From Chenopodium formosanum (taxonomy: Eukaryota; Streptophyta; Magnoliopsida; Caryophyllales; Amaranthaceae): a stretch of DNA of 64,000 bases. Where the stretch lies: positions 52,097,898 through 52,161,897 of the forward strand of contig CM044869.1 of NCBI GenBank assembly GCA_024500155.1, read 5' to 3'. This document shows, piece by piece, positions 61,501 through 64,000 of this stretch (position 1 is its first letter; each line of letters begins with the position of its first letter). A program made the position numbers and the translations under genes. Below the pieces are notes generated by a model that saw only the letters and a program-made list of their open reading frames with translations, had not been told where the DNA came from and made no database searches.

Positions 61501-63330
61501 TTTCCAAGGGCTGCTCAAAATATCACATCACAACCTTATTCTTTGATTACCTATGTGAATGCTTGATCCTCTGACTGAGGGACAGTGTTTTGTATATATT
61601 GTAATGCTGATTTTATAAAAATAGTATACATTTATTTCAATTAATATATGACTCTCTTCTCAGATTTTGGCAGAAAATCTTATTGAATGTCTTCCAATGA
61701 ACCTGGGGAAACTTCAGTCACTAAAAGTAATGACACTTGACGGGAATCGACTTTCTGGCTTACCTGATGAATGTAATCTACCTCTCTCTAACATTCGAAG
61801 TGTTATCTTCTCATATCTTGTGAAATCATGGTGATTGTCTCTGACAAAGTCTGTCTTGTTAGTGGGTCAACTGGTACGGCTTGAGCAGTTGTCAGTATCT
61901 CGGAATGTGTTGACATACTTACCGGAGACTTTAGGGAGTCTTAGGAATGTAAGTAACTAATCTCCTGTGGTTTTTCATACTCTTTCCATCCCCCTATCTC
62001 CTCACCTATATATTCTGAACTGTCCCAAAACACTGTCCTATGTATATTTTTAAATTTTAGTTATCCAATCAACATTCTTAATTCTCGGTGTAGTAACATA
62101 CGTGGTACTTGTTAACTTGTCCTTATTAAATGCACTCCTCGATACAAGCAAAAGTAAAAAGCTACAATTAATTAACTTAGTCTGATGAATGAAGTATTTG
62201 ACCTAAGTTCAAGTCTTGTAATAATCCAACTTGCAAAATATTAAAAGTCAAGCAAAAATAGAGAAATTTAAACTGTTTGGTTTGCTACCCAAAAATAAAA
62301 TAAAATAAAAGGTACTCAGCTAATTGTTTGATCTTTTCACCGTTTTATTTTATTATATCTTATCTTTTGTATGACTTGTGATTTTGTGATGCAGTTGAAG
62401 CTCTTAAATGCATCAAACAACCAATTAAAATATCTTCCTGAATCAATTGGGAGTTGCTTTTCACTCGAGGAGCTTCAAGCAAATGGTAACCATTTTCTCC
62501 TTTTTTTTTACTTTAAATGCACAATTTATGATAATGTGTCGAAGTACAGACCTTCAATGTCTATAGAATCTTTTGATGCAGTGAAGTGTTAAGTTCTAAA
62601 TTTGATGTTTATTGTTATACTTTACTGGTCTAACTTTTCCTCATACACAGTATTGTTAGATGTGCTACTCGTATTATGTTTCGTATAATTCTTTGTTTTC
62701 ATAATCTGCTAGAATGTAGCGGAGTTTATTGGTTTCTTGTTTCAGAGTATTCTTTTCATGTTTACTAGAACAAGATGAGTATAAAGCATTTAAGTTTTTT
62801 TTTGGTAAGCTGTTCTTGCTCTTCATGGATGCACTGCAGTTCTTGAAGTCTCTTCTTGGAGGTCGCTTACAACTTTTAGTTTGAGACAGATATAGTAAAG
62901 AGGGTTGTCTACGCTGTAAATAACAATGATCTTTTTTAAGAACTTGTAGTTGAATTTATTGTCCTATTTTAGCTATATACATAGTGATTGTAGTTCAATA
63001 TTATGTCTTATGGTTATCTGACTTTTATTCTTTCTGTGGTGCTATAAGTATGGATTATTTGATGAGTTTGTTTATTGTGTTTCCTACGTGTTATTTCAAC
63101 ATTGATGGATAACATATGATAATTAATGCCATTGACTCTTACTGCTGTCAAAGCCTTGTTCTTTTCTTCTTCCTTTGGCCTCTTTTTTATTTTAGCCTAT
63201 AGTGTATACAATTATAAGTTAAAGATTCGTGCTTTTACTTGTAGATAATTCTATTGACGATCTTCCTCCTTCAATATGTAATCTCGTTCACCTGAAATCA
63301 CTTTCTCTGAACAACAACAATGTGAAAGAG
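58559..63330 (+). CDS. Leucine-rich-repeat protein, LRRC57-like, 3' end outside window
   Basis: An intracellular LRR protein of unknown precise role, matching the plant homologue of animal LRRC57. Exons: 58559-58657, 60683-60752, 61398-61444, 61664-61772, 61863-61948, 62395-62485 and 63245-63330; each junction keeps phase, giving 196 residues so far. It opens MGCVSSKTADSK: Gly2 with Cys3 and a Ser at 6 is a good N-myristoylation/palmitoylation signal, so membrane attachment is expected. Then WRSTGIVALRDSKLK and about seven 23-residue LRRs (VDLTHNKIVDVPVEI, LILAENLIECLPMNL, MTLDGNRLSGLPDEL, LSVSRNVLTYLPETL, LNASNNQLKYLPESI, LQANDNSIDDLPPSI, LSLNNNNVKE). Intron 1 is about 2 kb. The frame stops at the last donor, and the remaining exons lie beyond 64000. 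Confidence 0.9.
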
Positions 63331-64000
63331 GTAAATGTTTCTGTTGCTTATTAGGCTAGTATCCCTTATTGCTCTTTGGCTGAACACTGTCCTTTGGAGT
63401 TTTGTACTTCTGTTACTCTTATGTTATTAGGTAACTTTGTTCTTTATGCTGTAAATTTGTTTGTTGTATTTGTACATTAGCTATCTATCAAAGCCTTGAG
63501 AAACTAGTGTTTCATTTCTGAACCTGTGTTGGGTAATTTGCATTGCTTAAACTTCTGACCTGTTTGAAACCAACCAAATCCAGATTGATCTTGGCTATGG
63601 TACTAGATACCCATACTTTTTGCTCCCTCCTATTGTGAGCAAATCAACACATTTCATGCCGTCTGAGCTACAATAATTTGGCTTCTGGGAAATGTCTCCT
63701 AGTTAAGAGTGTGAGAAGGGTCACCTGCTATGCCTATTGAGTACCTTGTCGTCCTATTTGAAATGACTACCTCAAAGTTAACCGTTTTGATGGTGGCTAA
63801 TTTGTTAAAGTTAGCTTAGGTACTAAGTGATCAGCGGTTGGACAATTGTTTTCTTCTGGGTATGCATTAACCAGTGTGGAGCTGTGGACTCTTTTAGGTT
63901 GTGGTTAAATACAATACTAATTTTAGTTTTGACATACGCTGCCTTTATTGCTAATTATAAACAGTTTATATATTTACTAAAAGTATTATAAGAATATATG
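63331..64000 (+). other. Intron of the LRRC57-like gene, right window edge
   Basis: After the GTAAAT donor at 63331 no further LRR-coding exon is recognisable before the window ends. Confidence 0.55.

Overview
The window is nuclear DNA from a flowering plant, almost certainly a eudicot. The genes have GT-AG introns, and the products are plant-specific: a PARC6/CDP1 plastid-division protein, alpha-expansins, a NAC-like protein and a plant cluster-I diacylglycerol kinase. The intergenic DNA is AT-rich and packed with short transposons (Stowaway, Tourist and hAT-type MITEs, tRNA-derived SINEs, solo LTRs). The recurrent TACTCCGTA ends and TGAACTGAACTGA-type MITEs remind me of Amaranthaceae (the spinach/beet group). 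That placement is an impression, not a demonstrated assignment.

Layout. 1-3.7 kb (+): the last four exons of a PARC6/CDP1 gene. 5.1-17.5 kb (-): a tandem cluster of three alpha-expansins. The proximal copy ends at an in-frame TGA exactly where the conserved C-terminal Trp codon should be. The middle copy carries a roughly 4.3-kb truncated Ty1/copia element in its intron. The third has an uncertain splice donor. 17.8-19.4 kb: nested MITEs and TA microsatellites in an inverted arrangement. 21.9-23.8 kb (-): a small, very divergent NAC-like gene plus a decayed duplicate of its 3' end that contains a MITE. 24.2-32.7 kb: no confident genes; a GT-rich insertion between duplicated flanks, a diverged tandem duplication, solo LTRs and MITEs. 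33.0-35.0 kb (+): ribosomal protein eS19. 37-47.2 kb (+): diacylglycerol kinase of the DGK1/2 type, seven coding exons, with a leader full of upstream ORFs. 48.9-50.3 kb: a 1.39-kb gypsy-like solo LTR inserted into the end of a Stowaway MITE. 54.5-57.0 kb (+): UDP-glucose 6-dehydrogenase with one intron inside the coding region. 58.6 kb to the right edge (+): the first seven coding exons of an N-myristoylatable LRR protein like LRRC57.

The genes do not form a pathway. Expansins (wall loosening) and UGDH (UDP-glucuronate for pectin and hemicellulose) are both cell-wall functions, but they are about 38 kb apart and nothing in the sequence links them. I found no convincing undescribed multi-gene system. 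The most informative signals are evolutionary: gene decay in the expansin cluster, the NAC-like gene and its relic, and insertion events whose boundaries can be read from target-site duplications or from an empty duplicated copy.

All exon boundaries were read by eye from splice consensus, reading phase and family similarity. No alignment or database search was run.
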